From: Selenomonas sp. TAMA-11512
GTDB lineage: Bacteria; Bacillota; Negativicutes; Selenomonadales; Selenomonadaceae
Reading direction: 5' to 3'
Length of the DNA: 64,000 bases
Assembly: GCF_037076525.1 (NCBI RefSeq)
Contig: NZ_AP029018.1
Location: forward strand, 62,001 to 126,000
This document shows, one piece after another, positions 1-8,276 of the stretch. Position 1 is the first letter of the stretch; each line of letters starts with the position of its first letter. The notes under the pieces were generated by a model. It worked only from the letters and a program-made list of their open reading frames with translations. It ran no database searches and had not been told where the DNA came from. A program made the position numbers and the translations under genes.

Positions 1-568
1 GCGGCTCGATCGCGCCCGCCGCGAGAAAGACGGCGCCCTGAAAGAGCCCGACCGAGACGGCGGAGAAGATGCAGCCCTTTCCGAGCGCTGCCGTGAACAG
101 CATGATGACGACGGCATCGAGCACGCTCTTTGCGAAGAGGACAGACGGGTCGCCGAGCAGGCGGTCATTGATCGAGCCGATGACGGCCATCGCGCCGACG
201 CAGACCGTCAGCGAGGCGGTGACAAAGCCGTCGATGAAATGCGTGTCGCCCGTACTGCCCGATACGCGTTTCAGCCATGCGCCGAACGACGCCATGCGGT
301 CCTCGATGTTGATGAGCTCGCCGATAAGCGCGCCGCCGATGAGCGCGGTGAGCAGCATATTCGCGCCGACGAACGTGAGCTGCCCGTACTGCCCGATGCG
401 GAGCATTTCGCGCAGCGCCCCGCCCATGCCGAGAAAGATGACCGCGAGCGCGCAGGCGCGCATGAGCGTTTCCTGAAACCGCTCCGAGATGAAGCGGCCG
501 AACCCGAGCCCCAATATGCCGCCGAGCACGATGGCGCCGACATTTGCGATGATTCCGACTCCCGGCAT
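1..568 (-). CDS. DUF554 family membrane protein (partial, C-terminus outside window)
   Basis: The reverse strand is open from an ATG at 566-568 to the window edge. A GGGGG ribosome binding site lies about 8 bases before the ATG. The protein begins MPGVGIIANVGAIVLGG and is a highly hydrophobic chain with glycine-rich helices (GGILGLGFGRF, GGALIGELINIEDRM). This matches the DUF554/YdfK family of small integral membrane proteins, which normally have about 230 residues and seven or so helices. About 189 residues are visible, so the last part is missing. The family has no agreed function. The gene is divergent from the AlsT symporter at 808. Confidence 0.75.
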   Translation of the reverse strand, partial: MPGVGIIANVGAIVLGGILGLGFGRFISERFQETLMRACALAVIFLGMGGALREMLRIGQYGQLTFVGANMLLTALIGGALIGELINIEDRMASFGAWLKRVSGSTGDTHFIDGFVTASLTVCVGAMAVIGSINDRLLGDPSVLFAKSVLDAVVIMLFTAALGKGCIFSAVSVGLFQGAVFLAAGAIEP

Positions 569-672
569 GATCTATTCCCCCTTGCATTTATCTGATGGTT
601 CATTGTACTCCATTTTGCGATGCATGTAAAATGAAAGCGCGGCCCGCGAAATCGTTTCATTTTATTTATACA

Positions 673-701
673 TGGACAGACGGGGGATAACGTGGTAGAA
701 T
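673..701 (+). promoter_or_regulatory. Promoter for the AlsT symporter gene
   Basis: TGGACA at 673-678 and TAGAAT at 696-701 are separated by 17 bases, which fits a sigma-70-type promoter reading toward the TTG start at 808. Confidence 0.5.
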
Positions 702-727
702 ACGTGCGTATTTTCATTTTCAAAATA

Positions 728-774
728 GGGAAGCACGGAGAGACAGATTTCATTTTATCAGCGGTTCTTTAGGA
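728..774. repeat. Short internally deleted copy of a MITE-like element
   Basis: The segment joins a left end (GGAAGCACGGA) directly to a right end (CATTTTATCAGCGGTTCTTT). Both ends match the termini of the larger elements at 17942-18098 and 43020-43189, so this looks like a copy that has lost its centre. It lies between the promoter and start of the AlsT gene and would be part of the leader RNA. Confidence 0.5.
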
Positions 775-807
775 AAATGAATGCGAATTTTTTAGGGGGT
801 ATAGACA

Positions 808-2169
808 TTGGAATCATTTCTTCCCATGCTGAACGCCATTGACTCATTTCTCTGGGGCGTTCCGCTCATCACACTGCTCGTGGGGACGGGCATCCTGCTG
901 ACCGTGCGCCTTTCGCTCATACAGGTCGTGCAATTGCCTCTCGCGCTCGGCCTCATCCTGCGTGCAAAGAATCAAGGCAAGGGAGACATCTCGAGCTTCA
1001 AGGCGCTCTGCGTCGCGCTTGCGGCGACCATCGGCACCGGCAACATCGTCGGCGTTGCGACGGCGGTCAAAGTCGGCGGTCCCGGCGCCATCTTCTGGAT
1101 GTGGATGGCGGCGTTCTTCGGCATGGCGACGAAATACGCCGAGGGACTGCTCGCGGTGAAATACCGCACGACAGACGAGCGCGGTGAGATCGCGGGCGGG
1201 CCGATGTACTACATTCAGCGCGGCATGGGTGAGAAATATCGTCCGCTGGCGACCTTCTTTGCGGCGGCGACCGTGCTCGTCGCGTTCTTCGGTATCGGCA
1301 CATTCCCGCAGGTCAATGCCATTGTCGATTCCGTGGAACTCTCCTTCGGCGTGCCGCGCATCGCCACCGACATTGTGCTCACGGCGCTCATCGCGGCGAT
1401 CACCATCGGCGGCCTTCGCAGCATCGCAAAGGTCGCGTCCCGCATCATTCCGTTTATGGCGGTGCTCTACGTCGCCATCAGCATGGGTATCATCCTCATG
1501 CACATCGGCGAAGTGCCGGCGGCGCTCGCCCTCATCCTCGACAGCGCGTTCACGGGGACGGCGGCGGCGGGCGGCTTTGCCGGATCGACCGTCATGATGG
1601 CGATGCAGAACGGTATCGCGCGTGGCGTCTTCTCGAACGAGTCCGGTCTCGGCTCCGCGCCGATCGCGGCAGCCGCCGCAAAGACGAAAGAGCCTGCCGA
1701 GCAGGGACTCATCTCCATGACAGGCACGTTCATCGACACCATCATCATCTGCTCCATGACCGGCCTTGTGCTTGTGCTGACAGGCGCGTGGAATGGGGAC
1801 ACGGCCGGCGCGGCGATGACAGGCGCGGCCTTCTCGAGCCTCTACGGCACCGCCGGCGGCATGCTTCTCACCGTCTCGCTCGCGCTCTTCGCGTTCACCA
1901 CCATCCTCGGATGGAACTACTACGGCGAGCGCGCCGTGCTCTACCTTGCGGGCGTGCGCGCGATCCTGCCGTACCGCCTCGTATTCATCGCGCTCATCGC
2001 GTGCGGCGCGTTCCTGAAGATCGAGGCAATCTGGGTGCTTGCCGACATCGTCAACGGACTCATGGCGATCCCGAACCTCATCGCCCTCATCGCCCTCTCC
2101 GGCATCGTCGTGCACGAGACGCGCCGCTATATCGCAAAAATCCGCCGCGGCGCACGCATCATGAAGTAA
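808..2169 (+). CDS. AGCS-family sodium:alanine (amino acid) symporter
   Basis: This 453-residue inner-membrane protein is a full-length member of the AlsT/DagA family, which co-transports alanine or glycine with sodium. The start is TTG at 808, supported by AGGGGGT at 794-800. Family signatures are present: GTGNIVGVATAV near residue 75, GGPMYYIQRGMG near 130, and the hallmark NESGLGSAPIA near 275. About ten hydrophobic helices can be traced. The gene stands alone, with its own promoter and a hairpin behind it. The exact amino acid carried cannot be read from the sequence. Confidence 0.9.
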   Translation: MESFLPMLNAIDSFLWGVPLITLLVGTGILLTVRLSLIQVVQLPLALGLILRAKNQGKGDISSFKALCVALAATIGTGNIVGVATAVKVGGPGAIFWMWMAAFFGMATKYAEGLLAVKYRTTDERGEIAGGPMYYIQRGMGEKYRPLATFFAAATVLVAFFGIGTFPQVNAIVDSVELSFGVPRIATDIVLTALIAAITIGGLRSIAKVASRIIPFMAVLYVAISMGIILMHIGEVPAALALILDSAFTGTAAAGGFAGSTVMMAMQNGIARGVFSNESGLGSAPIAAAAAKTKEPAEQGLISMTGTFIDTIIICSMTGLVLVLTGAWNGDTAGAAMTGAAFSSLYGTAGGMLLTVSLALFAFTTILGWNYYGERAVLYLAGVRAILPYRLVFIALIACGAFLKIEAIWVLADIVNGLMAIPNLIALIALSGIVVHETRRYIAKIRRGARIMK

Positions 2170-2197
2170 ATGTGGAGTTCCTCTATGTAAATAAGTA

Positions 2198-2229
2198 CCG
2201 CTGTATGAAGTTCCTGCTTCGTACAGCGG
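2198..2229 (+). terminator. Hairpin behind the AlsT gene
   Basis: A 13-bp stem with one wobble (CCGCTGTATGAAG / CTTCGTACAGCGG) closes a 6-base loop. It resembles other 3'-end hairpins in the window that share the GAAG/CTTCGT core. The insertion sequence lies 11 bases behind it, so the original downstream tract has been separated from the stem. Confidence 0.5.
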
Positions 2230-2240
2230 CAAGGGGCATT

Positions 2241-3808
2241 GTAAGTGTAAAATAGTTCTCGGAGGGGGTTGCAAAAAGAGAAAGAGACCAGTACCCTAAA
2301 GTGTATGCTAACGAGGCGAATACACAAGAAGGAAGGTCTCTTATGGAAACTATTGTAACAGAAATCCTGGAAATAATAAAGGGTACAAAAGACAATATCT
2401 CCCAAGAAGAACAACTGCGCAGTTACTTTGAGATCCTGATATGCCGTGCAGTTAGCGAAGCACTCGAACGAATTGACAAAGAACTGGCAAAGCGATACGC
2501 AGCCAAAGGCTGGCACGTGGAACGGCTTGATGCACGGTGCGTGCAAGCAAGCTACGGAACCATGCAAATCCGTCGCAGGCGCATGAAAAAAGAAGGAGAA
2601 GCCGGTATATACCCCTTGGACAAAGAAGTGGGTATTCGCCCTTACCGGAGATACACCGCCTATTTGGAATACGTTATTGCCTGTATTGCAGCCAAGAGCG
2701 TCTACCGTGATACAGCCGCTGTCGTCAACCTGCTGAGTCCCGTCACGATAAGCCACCAACAAGTTGCACATGTCGTGAGACGAGTAGGAGAAACCTATGG
2801 TGCTTGGGAGAAATTGCAGGAAAGCACCGATCCCATGGAAGAGACAGAACTGCGCCGACCGGAAGTTCTCTACATCGAAGGGGATGGACTCATGCTGCAC
2901 GGGCAGAATAAGAAACAGCTCGAGCTCCATCGATTCCAAATCGCCGAAGGCGTGCAAGAAAACGGCAACCGTCGTACCCTTATTGGCACCCACTATGTAG
3001 CGAATCTCGATCACGAGAAAGCCAAAGAGAGTCTGCTGCACTATCTGGGGAGCCACTATGATCTAACCCATACCCTGGTTCTGAGCAACAGTGATGGAGG
3101 TGCCGGTTACACCTGCGGCGTCTTTGAAGAAATCCTTGGAAGCGTCGGCCGGCATGAGCACTTTCTGGATTGGTACCACGTACAAAGAAAATGCAGAGAA
3201 CGCCTTTTATGGGCGAATTCGACCCTGTGTAAGAAACTACACAAAGCGCTGTATATACATGAGCGTGAGGAAGTGGGCCTAGTATTGGATACCGTGGAAT
3301 CTATGTCCCAAGATGAGCGACAAACGGAACAAGTGGAGCTTCTTCGAAAGTACATAGAAAGAAACTGGATATACCTTGCCGGCTTGGAAGAACGAGGGAT
3401 CGGGGAATACAGGAAGCTTTTGGGGACGTGTGAAAGCAACCATAGGCTCTACAGCTACCGGATGAAGAAGCAAGGCAGACGATGGAGTCGAGCCGGCGGC
3501 GAAGCGATGGTAAAGATCATCACTGGATTGAAGAATGGTGATCTGCGAGAGGCCATGGCAGCAAAGGCGGAATTGTTCAATGAGAAGGTAGGAAGAGACT
3601 TCCGCGGAGCCGTGCGAGAGGCATTGAAAAGAAGCAAGAGCACGACGTATGACGGGATCCGACATGGGAGGATTACAGTAAGTGCGCCGATGAGCAGTGG
3701 GATTGGACATTTGTCCAAATGCTTTGCTTAGAGGCAAAAAAAGGCTATGCCACGAAGGCAGACACATCAAGGGTGAAAACTCACCACCGAGAAAATCTTG
3801 ACACATAC
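2241..3808 (+). mobile_element. Complete ISLre2-family insertion sequence with 9-bp target duplication
   Basis: The ends are imperfect 22-bp inverted repeats, 2241-2262 and 3787-3808, sharing GTA-GTGT at the outside and TTCTCGG at the inside. The element is flanked by an exact 9-bp duplication, AGGGGCATT, at 2232-2240 and 3809-3817. Nine bases is the duplication size known for ISLre2. The 1568-bp element carries one intact transposase gene. The duplicated target is the left arm of a hairpin (3810-3841) just ahead of the riboswitch promoter. Confidence 0.9.
2343..3731 (+). CDS. ISLre2-family (UPF0236) transposase
   Basis: The 462-residue protein begins at the ATG at 2343 behind an AAGGAAGG ribosome binding site. 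It shows the conserved blocks of ISLre2 transposases: YIEGDGLMLHGQ near residue 175, SNSDGGAGYTCGVFEEIL near 250, FLDWYHVQRKC, and a C-terminal ESNHRLYSYRMKKQGRRWS block with the glutamate of the presumed DDE catalytic triad. The length is normal for the family and the frame has no interruption, so the enzyme is probably functional. It lies between matched inverted repeats. Confidence 0.93.
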   Translation: METIVTEILEIIKGTKDNISQEEQLRSYFEILICRAVSEALERIDKELAKRYAAKGWHVERLDARCVQASYGTMQIRRRRMKKEGEAGIYPLDKEVGIRPYRRYTAYLEYVIACIAAKSVYRDTAAVVNLLSPVTISHQQVAHVVRRVGETYGAWEKLQESTDPMEETELRRPEVLYIEGDGLMLHGQNKKQLELHRFQIAEGVQENGNRRTLIGTHYVANLDHEKAKESLLHYLGSHYDLTHTLVLSNSDGGAGYTCGVFEEILGSVGRHEHFLDWYHVQRKCRERLLWANSTLCKKLHKALYIHEREEVGLVLDTVESMSQDERQTEQVELLRKYIERNWIYLAGLEERGIGEYRKLLGTCESNHRLYSYRMKKQGRRWSRAGGEAMVKIITGLKNGDLREAMAAKAELFNEKVGRDFRGAVREALKRSKSTTYDGIRHGRITVSAPMSSGIGHLSKCFA

Positions 3809-3824
3809 AGGGGCATTTCTTTGT

Positions 3825-3853
3825 TTGACACAAGAAATGCTCCATGCTATTAT
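3825..3853 (+). promoter_or_regulatory. Promoter of the cobalamin riboswitch operon
   Basis: TTGACA at 3825-3830 and TATTAT at 3848-3853 are 17 bases apart, close to the sigma-70 consensus. The right end of the insertion sequence is only 16 bases upstream, so the core promoter survived but anything further upstream was displaced. Confidence 0.8.
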
Positions 3854-3884
3854 ATTATATAATAGCAATTTCATATGGTTGGGC

Positions 3885-4056
3885 TAGGTGTCGTTAGACT
3901 CAATAGGGAATTCGGTACAAGCCGAAGCGGTCCCGCCACTGTAACAGCAAGCGACTTTGCATAAGAACGGACAGCGTTCTTAGTCACTGGGAGACGGTCT
4001 CTTGGGAAGGCGCAAAGAAGCGATGAACTGAAGCCAGGAGAACTGCCTAGTTGACA
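3885..4056 (+). promoter_or_regulatory. Cobalamin (B12) riboswitch aptamer
   Basis: The landmarks of the cobalamin aptamer appear in order: AGGTGTC near 3886, GGGAATTCGGT near 3906, CCCGCCACTGTAA near 3932, and the closing AAGCCAGGAGAACTGCC near 4031. The last pairs back toward the opening GGCTAGGT. The region lies between a strong promoter and the importer operon. Family knowledge says cobalamin binding turns such operons off. Confidence 0.93.
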
Positions 4057-4163
4057 ATCACCGACTGACCTGCGAGTGACGGGGATGGGGATTTTGCAAG
4101 TGGACGCACGTACTATGCCTGCGCCTATGCGGCATGGGATTTTTCTGCCGCCAGAATCTGCAG

Positions 4164-4199
4164 AGCTCCGTTCCTCCGGGTGAGGAAAGGAGCTTTTTT
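4164..4199 (+). terminator. Riboswitch expression platform: intrinsic terminator containing the ribosome binding site
   Basis: The arms AGCTCCGTTCCTC and GAGGAAAGGAGCT pair around a 5-base loop and run into six or seven T. The right arm also contains AGGAAAGGAG, the ribosome binding site of the next gene (ATG at 4202). One hairpin could therefore both end transcription and hide the start site. Confidence 0.85.
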
Positions 4200-4201
4200 G
4201 T

Positions 4202-5035
4202 ATGTCGAAACGCCGGGAGCTTGATTTTTCCTTCTGGGATGAGAGGTGGAGACAGAACTACAGCGAACGTGAGCAGCGCATACGCGCAAATCCGCTGTTG
4301 GATTATTGGGACAAGCGCGCGCGGGATTTTTCCCTCATGCGCAAGAGCAATGATTATGATTTCGGGCGGAGTGTCTATGCCGCGCTGCAGGATGTTCTCG
4401 GGCCGGATTCCACGATGCTGGATATAGGTGCGGGGCCCGGCTCCTTTACCATTCCCTTCGCCCAGAAGATCAAGTCCGTCACGGCGATTGAGCCGTCACA
4501 GGGGATGAGCGCGATCCTGAAGGAAAATGCGAAGGAGGCGGGGGTGGAAAACTATACCGTCATCGAGGAGCTGTTGGAGGATCTGCCGCAAGAGCCTTCC
4601 TCCGACTTTCAATTTGATCTGGTGGCGGTCTCTCTCGTCTTATGGATGTTCCAAGACGTATGGCCGCGCATCGAGCAGATGGAGCGATACGCCAAAGGCC
4701 ATTGTGTCATTGTGGCGGGCATCCCGGATTGGAAGCATCCGCGCGATGCGTTGAAGTCGGATGTCGAAGAGTTTCAGAGTCTCTGCAACATGCTCATTTC
4801 ACAGGGGCGCTTCCCGGATGTACGCGTCATTGACTATGTATGCGAACGCGCCGTTGCCGATGAAATCGAGTGCAGAAAAATCATGTACGAGCAGTATGAG
4901 GCGGATCTGACGCCGGAGGCGGAGGAAAAAATCCGCCGGGAGGTCGAGGCAAGAGCCAAAGACGGTATGTGCCTGATCACATCCAGATCGGCTGTCATTC
5001 GTTGGAATCCGGGCGAGATGGTTTTAAAAGGTTAA
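4202..5035 (+). CDS. Class I SAM-dependent methyltransferase, first gene of the B12-riboswitch operon
   Basis: The protein has 277 residues. A Rossmann methyltransferase core begins near residue 70 with MLDIGAGPGSFTIPFA (motif I), followed by the acidic VTAIEPSQGM strand and LVAVSLVLWMF. The N-terminus is rich in arginine and tryptophan (FWDERWRQNY). No membrane segment or signal peptide is seen, so it should act in the cytoplasm. It is the first gene after the riboswitch and lies 18 bases from the importer. That position suggests it modifies the imported corrinoid or a related compound, but the substrate is unknown. The fold is certain; the function is inferred from context. Confidence 0.8.
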   Translation: MSKRRELDFSFWDERWRQNYSEREQRIRANPLLDYWDKRARDFSLMRKSNDYDFGRSVYAALQDVLGPDSTMLDIGAGPGSFTIPFAQKIKSVTAIEPSQGMSAILKENAKEAGVENYTVIEELLEDLPQEPSSDFQFDLVAVSLVLWMFQDVWPRIEQMERYAKGHCVIVAGIPDWKHPRDALKSDVEEFQSLCNMLISQGRFPDVRVIDYVCERAVADEIECRKIMYEQYEADLTPEAEEKIRREVEARAKDGMCLITSRSAVIRWNPGEMVLKG

Positions 5036-5053
5036 GGAAAAAGAGGTGCTTTC

Positions 5054-6223
5054 ATGTTTCAGACAAAGAGGTACAAGGGCTTCATCACAGCAGTTCTGCT
5101 GCTGGCTGTCAGCATGCTCTTCACGGCGTGCGGAGGCGGGAAAGACGCGGGCAAGGAGGCGGCGCAGGCGGAAAAGCCTATTGAGATCACGGATGTGACG
5201 GGGCAGACGGTCACATTGAAAAAGCCGGCGGAGCGCGTCATCCTGCAGTGGAGCGGCTCCGGCGGCGCGTTCATCACGATGTCCGCGCTCATGGGGAAGG
5301 ATCTCCCGAATGTCATCGCGGGCCTCGATTCGTCGCTTATGGAGTATCGCGCCGATATGTGGAACCACTTCAAAAAGGACCTGCCGGAGCTGGAAAAGGT
5401 CCCTGTCGTCGGAACTATAAGCGACAAAAACTTCAATGTGGAAAAAGTGCTCTCCTTAAATCCGGATGTCATCTTTATTCCGCTCGATTTGAAAGATCAG
5501 TACGAGTCGGATGTGAAGGCAAAGATGGACGAAGCCGGCGTACCGACCATATACATAGACTATCACTCGGAGACCTTGGAGAATCACCAGCGTTCGATCG
5601 ACGCCATCGGCAAGGCGCTGGGCAAAGAGGAGCGCGCGGCGGAGCTCAAGAAGTTCTACACGGATAAAGTGACGAATGTTCTCGAGCGTGTCAAGAAGAT
5701 CGATAAGCCGAAGCCGACAGTCTATATCGAGGTCGGGATGCAGGGGCCGGAGACCTTCGGGAATAGCTTTAGCAGCAACTATTCATGGGGCGCGTTGGCG
5801 ACTCTGTGCGGCGGCGATATCATCACAAAGGACGTGATCAAGAGATCCGGCCCGGTCAACCCGGAGTTTGTGATTGAAAAGGATCCGGACATCATCATGA
5901 TCATGGGCTCCTACTGGCCGAAGAAGCCGACCTCGATGCGCCTCGGCTTTGAGGCGGACGAGGAGCACTCGCAGCAGCTGCTGAAGGCGTTTACGGAGCG
6001 CGACGGGTGGAGCAATCTGAAGGCGGTCAAGGACAAGCAGGTCTATTCGGCACATCACGGCCTCCCACGCGAAGTCTATGACTGCGCGGTGTTTGAGTAT
6101 CTCGCAAAGACATACTACCCTGAGGAGTTCGCCGATGTCAATCCGGAGGGGACGCTGCAGGAGTTCTACGAGAAATTCCTGCCGTTCTCTTACGGGGGAA
6201 TATGGTTTATGCACCTGAATTAG
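5054..6223 (+). CDS. ABC transporter substrate-binding lipoprotein (FecB/BtuF-type)
   Basis: The 389-residue protein starts with a lipoprotein signal peptide whose lipobox is LFTAC near residues 22-26. The mature domain opens with ITDVTGQTVTLKKPAERVI, typical of the periplasmic binding protein family PF01497. That family captures iron chelates, haem and cobalamin. Two lobes joined by a long helix are implied (KVLSLNPDVIFIP, then the C-terminal lobe). The upstream cobalamin riboswitch makes a corrinoid or its precursor the best guess. A siderophore-like ligand cannot be excluded from sequence alone. Confidence 0.85.
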   Translation: MFQTKRYKGFITAVLLLAVSMLFTACGGGKDAGKEAAQAEKPIEITDVTGQTVTLKKPAERVILQWSGSGGAFITMSALMGKDLPNVIAGLDSSLMEYRADMWNHFKKDLPELEKVPVVGTISDKNFNVEKVLSLNPDVIFIPLDLKDQYESDVKAKMDEAGVPTIYIDYHSETLENHQRSIDAIGKALGKEERAAELKKFYTDKVTNVLERVKKIDKPKPTVYIEVGMQGPETFGNSFSSNYSWGALATLCGGDIITKDVIKRSGPVNPEFVIEKDPDIIMIMGSYWPKKPTSMRLGFEADEEHSQQLLKAFTERDGWSNLKAVKDKQVYSAHHGLPREVYDCAVFEYLAKTYYPEEFADVNPEGTLQEFYEKFLPFSYGGIWFMHLN

Positions 6224-6241
6224 GAGAAAGGGCATTGCATT

Positions 6242-7291
6242 GTGGAAAAGACGACGGAGCATTTTGACTACAAGAAGCACAGTTATCGAAGGATCGGCTT
6301 TATTTTCATCGGTCTTCTGATCTGCATGCTGAGTTTTATGACCGACGTCATTGTGGGGCCGGCATCGCTTACGCCGCACGATGTGTGGCTGGCGGTGATA
6401 CAATCTCCCGAAGTTTCAAAGAATGCCAATATCATCGTCTGGTCGATTCGTCTGCCGACGGCGATCATGGCGCTTCTGGTAGGAGCGTCCTTGGGGATTG
6501 CGGGAGCGGGGATGCAGACGATTCTCGACAATCCGCTCTCCAGTCCCTATACGCTCGGCATATCGGCGGGCGCGGGATTTGGCGCGTCCCTTGTCGTCGT
6601 GGTCGGACTGGGCTCTCTGGAAATGCTGGGCGAGTTCATGGTGCCTTTCGGCGCATTCGTGTTTGCCGGGCTGACGAGCTTTCTCATCTATTCCATCAAC
6701 AAGATCAAAAACTTTTCCTCCGAGACGATGATCCTTGCCGGTATCGGGCTGATGTTCCTATTTCAGGCGCTCCAGTCGCTCATGCAGTACATGGCGACGC
6801 CGGAAGCCCTGCAGAACATTGTTTTTTGGACGATGGGAAGCCTTACAAGGGCAAACTGGCTGAACATTTCCATCGTTCTGGTCACGCTGCTCCTGATGCT
6901 GCCGCTCATGATGCGCGAATCGTGGCGGCTGACCGCCTTGAAGCTCGGCGATGAAAAGGCAGCCGGTCTCGGGATTGATGTCGAGCGGCTCCGGGTCAAG
7001 ATCTTTCTGTTCATATCGATCATCACTGCCGTTGCCGTTTCTTTTGTCGGCACGATCGGCTTTATCGGCATTGTCGGCCCGCATATTGCGCGGATGCTGG
7101 TCGGAGAGGATCAGCGGTATTTTCTGCCGCTCTCGGCCGTGTGCGGGATGGTGATTCTGTCGTTGGCGTCCATCGGCAGTAAAATGCTGATTCCCGGCGC
7201 GATGTTCCCCATCGGCATTGTGACGGCAATCATCGGAGTTCCCTTTTTCTTCTCGCTGGTCTTGACTAGGAAAAGGAGCTATTTCAAATGA
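6242..7291 (+). CDS. FecCD/BtuC-type ABC transporter permease
   Basis: The 349-residue inner-membrane protein starts at GTG 6242 behind an AGGAGAAAGG site. The FecCD family pattern is clear: RLPTAIMALLVGASLGIAG early, NPLSSPYTLGISAGAGFGA near residue 95, and the C-terminal GFIGIVGPHIARMLVG loop that contacts the ATPase. About nine or ten hydrophobic helices are visible. It probably forms a homodimeric channel with the ATPase encoded next, whose start overlaps this stop by four bases. The overlap points to translational coupling. Confidence 0.9.
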   Translation: MEKTTEHFDYKKHSYRRIGFIFIGLLICMLSFMTDVIVGPASLTPHDVWLAVIQSPEVSKNANIIVWSIRLPTAIMALLVGASLGIAGAGMQTILDNPLSSPYTLGISAGAGFGASLVVVVGLGSLEMLGEFMVPFGAFVFAGLTSFLIYSINKIKNFSSETMILAGIGLMFLFQALQSLMQYMATPEALQNIVFWTMGSLTRANWLNISIVLVTLLLMLPLMMRESWRLTALKLGDEKAAGLGIDVERLRVKIFLFISIITAVAVSFVGTIGFIGIVGPHIARMLVGEDQRYFLPLSAVCGMVILSLASIGSKMLIPGAMFPIGIVTAIIGVPFFFSLVLTRKRSYFK

Positions 7292-8064
7292 TTGAAGTGC
7301 ATAATCTGACCTTCGGATACGCGTCCGGGGAGGAAAAACAAATATTGAAGGGCGTCGATTTTGTCGCGCAGACAGGAAAACTGACGGCGGTGATCGGGAC
7401 GAACGGCGCCGGGAAATCCACGCTGCTGAAAGCGATCATGGGGATCTTAAAGGGCAACGGGGATATTCGGCTCAACGGGAAGCCCGCCGCCGCATATACG
7501 TCCCGGGAGTTCAGCAGTACGGTGAGCTATCTGTCGCAGGATAACGACTGCAGAATCAATCTGAGTGTTTTCGAGGTCGTCATGTTGGGGCGTATGGGAT
7601 CGCTGTCCTTCCGCGTCAAGGAGGAGGACCTTCGAGCGACGGAAGAGGTCCTGCAGCGTCTGAACATGCAGGAGCTCGCTTCGCGCAGCATCACGGCGCT
7701 GAGCGGCGGGCAGCGGCAGCTCGTGTTCATCGCGCAGACGCTCGTGAAGGAACCTACGATCTTGCTGCTCGACGAGCCGACAAGCGCGCTCGATCTGCAT
7801 AAGCAATTCAAGCTGCTGACCCTGCTGAAGAGATTGACGCAGGAGAATCAGTTCACGACATTGGTGACCCTGCATCATCTCGATCTGGCCGCGAAATTTG
7901 CCGATGAGATCATCATTTTGCAGAAGGGTGAAGTGTATGCGCAGGGGCAGGCGCGGGAAATCTTTACGGAAGCTATGATGGAGGAGGTATATCGCGTCAA
8001 GACGAAGATCTATGTCGATGAAAGAGATGTGCCTCATGTGATTCCGCTCGAAGCGATTCCCTGA
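7288..8064 (+). CDS. ABC transporter ATPase of the FecE/BtuD type
   Basis: The protein has 258 residues. It shows Walker A (GTNGAGKST, near residues 36-44), the Q-loop SYLSQDND, the signature ALSGGQRQL near 145, Walker B (TILLLDEPTSALD) and the switch histidine in LVTLHHLD. It should power import through the FecCD-type permease. The ATG overlaps the permease stop. A perfect 20-bp hairpin about 100 bases downstream probably ends the operon. Confidence 0.92.
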   Translation: MIEVHNLTFGYASGEEKQILKGVDFVAQTGKLTAVIGTNGAGKSTLLKAIMGILKGNGDIRLNGKPAAAYTSREFSSTVSYLSQDNDCRINLSVFEVVMLGRMGSLSFRVKEEDLRATEEVLQRLNMQELASRSITALSGGQRQLVFIAQTLVKEPTILLLDEPTSALDLHKQFKLLTLLKRLTQENQFTTLVTLHHLDLAAKFADEIIILQKGEVYAQGQAREIFTEAMMEEVYRVKTKIYVDERDVPHVIPLEAIP

Positions 8065-8161
8065 GGCCGTCGGCGTATCGTGATGTATCGCCATGACCTG
8101 CACCGATGTACTTGGATGTGCGGGTGTAAGATCGGTTTATGAACGAGCGCTTGCAGGACTT

Positions 8162-8215
8162 GAAATGGGCTGTGCATAAGTTGAAATCGAATTCGACTTA
8201 TGCACAGCCCATTTC
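8162..8215 (+). terminator. Terminator of the riboswitch operon
   Basis: A perfect 20-bp inverted repeat (GAAATGGGCTGTGCATAAGT and its complement) closes a loop of about 14 bases and ends in ATTTCT. It is symmetrical, so it could act on both strands. Confidence 0.7.
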
Positions 8216-8226
8216 TCATGCTACAA

Positions 8227-8276
8227 AAAGACGCTTCGTCAGCCTGTGTTTAAAAACAGATTGACGAAGCGTCTTT
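8227..8276. terminator. Terminator at the 3' end of the LysR gene
   Basis: A perfect 15-bp stem (AAAGACGCTTCGTCA / TGACGAAGCGTCTTT) encloses a smaller inner hairpin. A-rich and T-rich flanks make it usable by transcripts from both directions. It overlaps the stop codon of the LysR gene. Confidence 0.7.

Noticed and set aside
844-2274. A reverse-strand open frame of 476 codons
   Set aside because: It is antisense to the well-supported AlsT symporter and shows no family motif.
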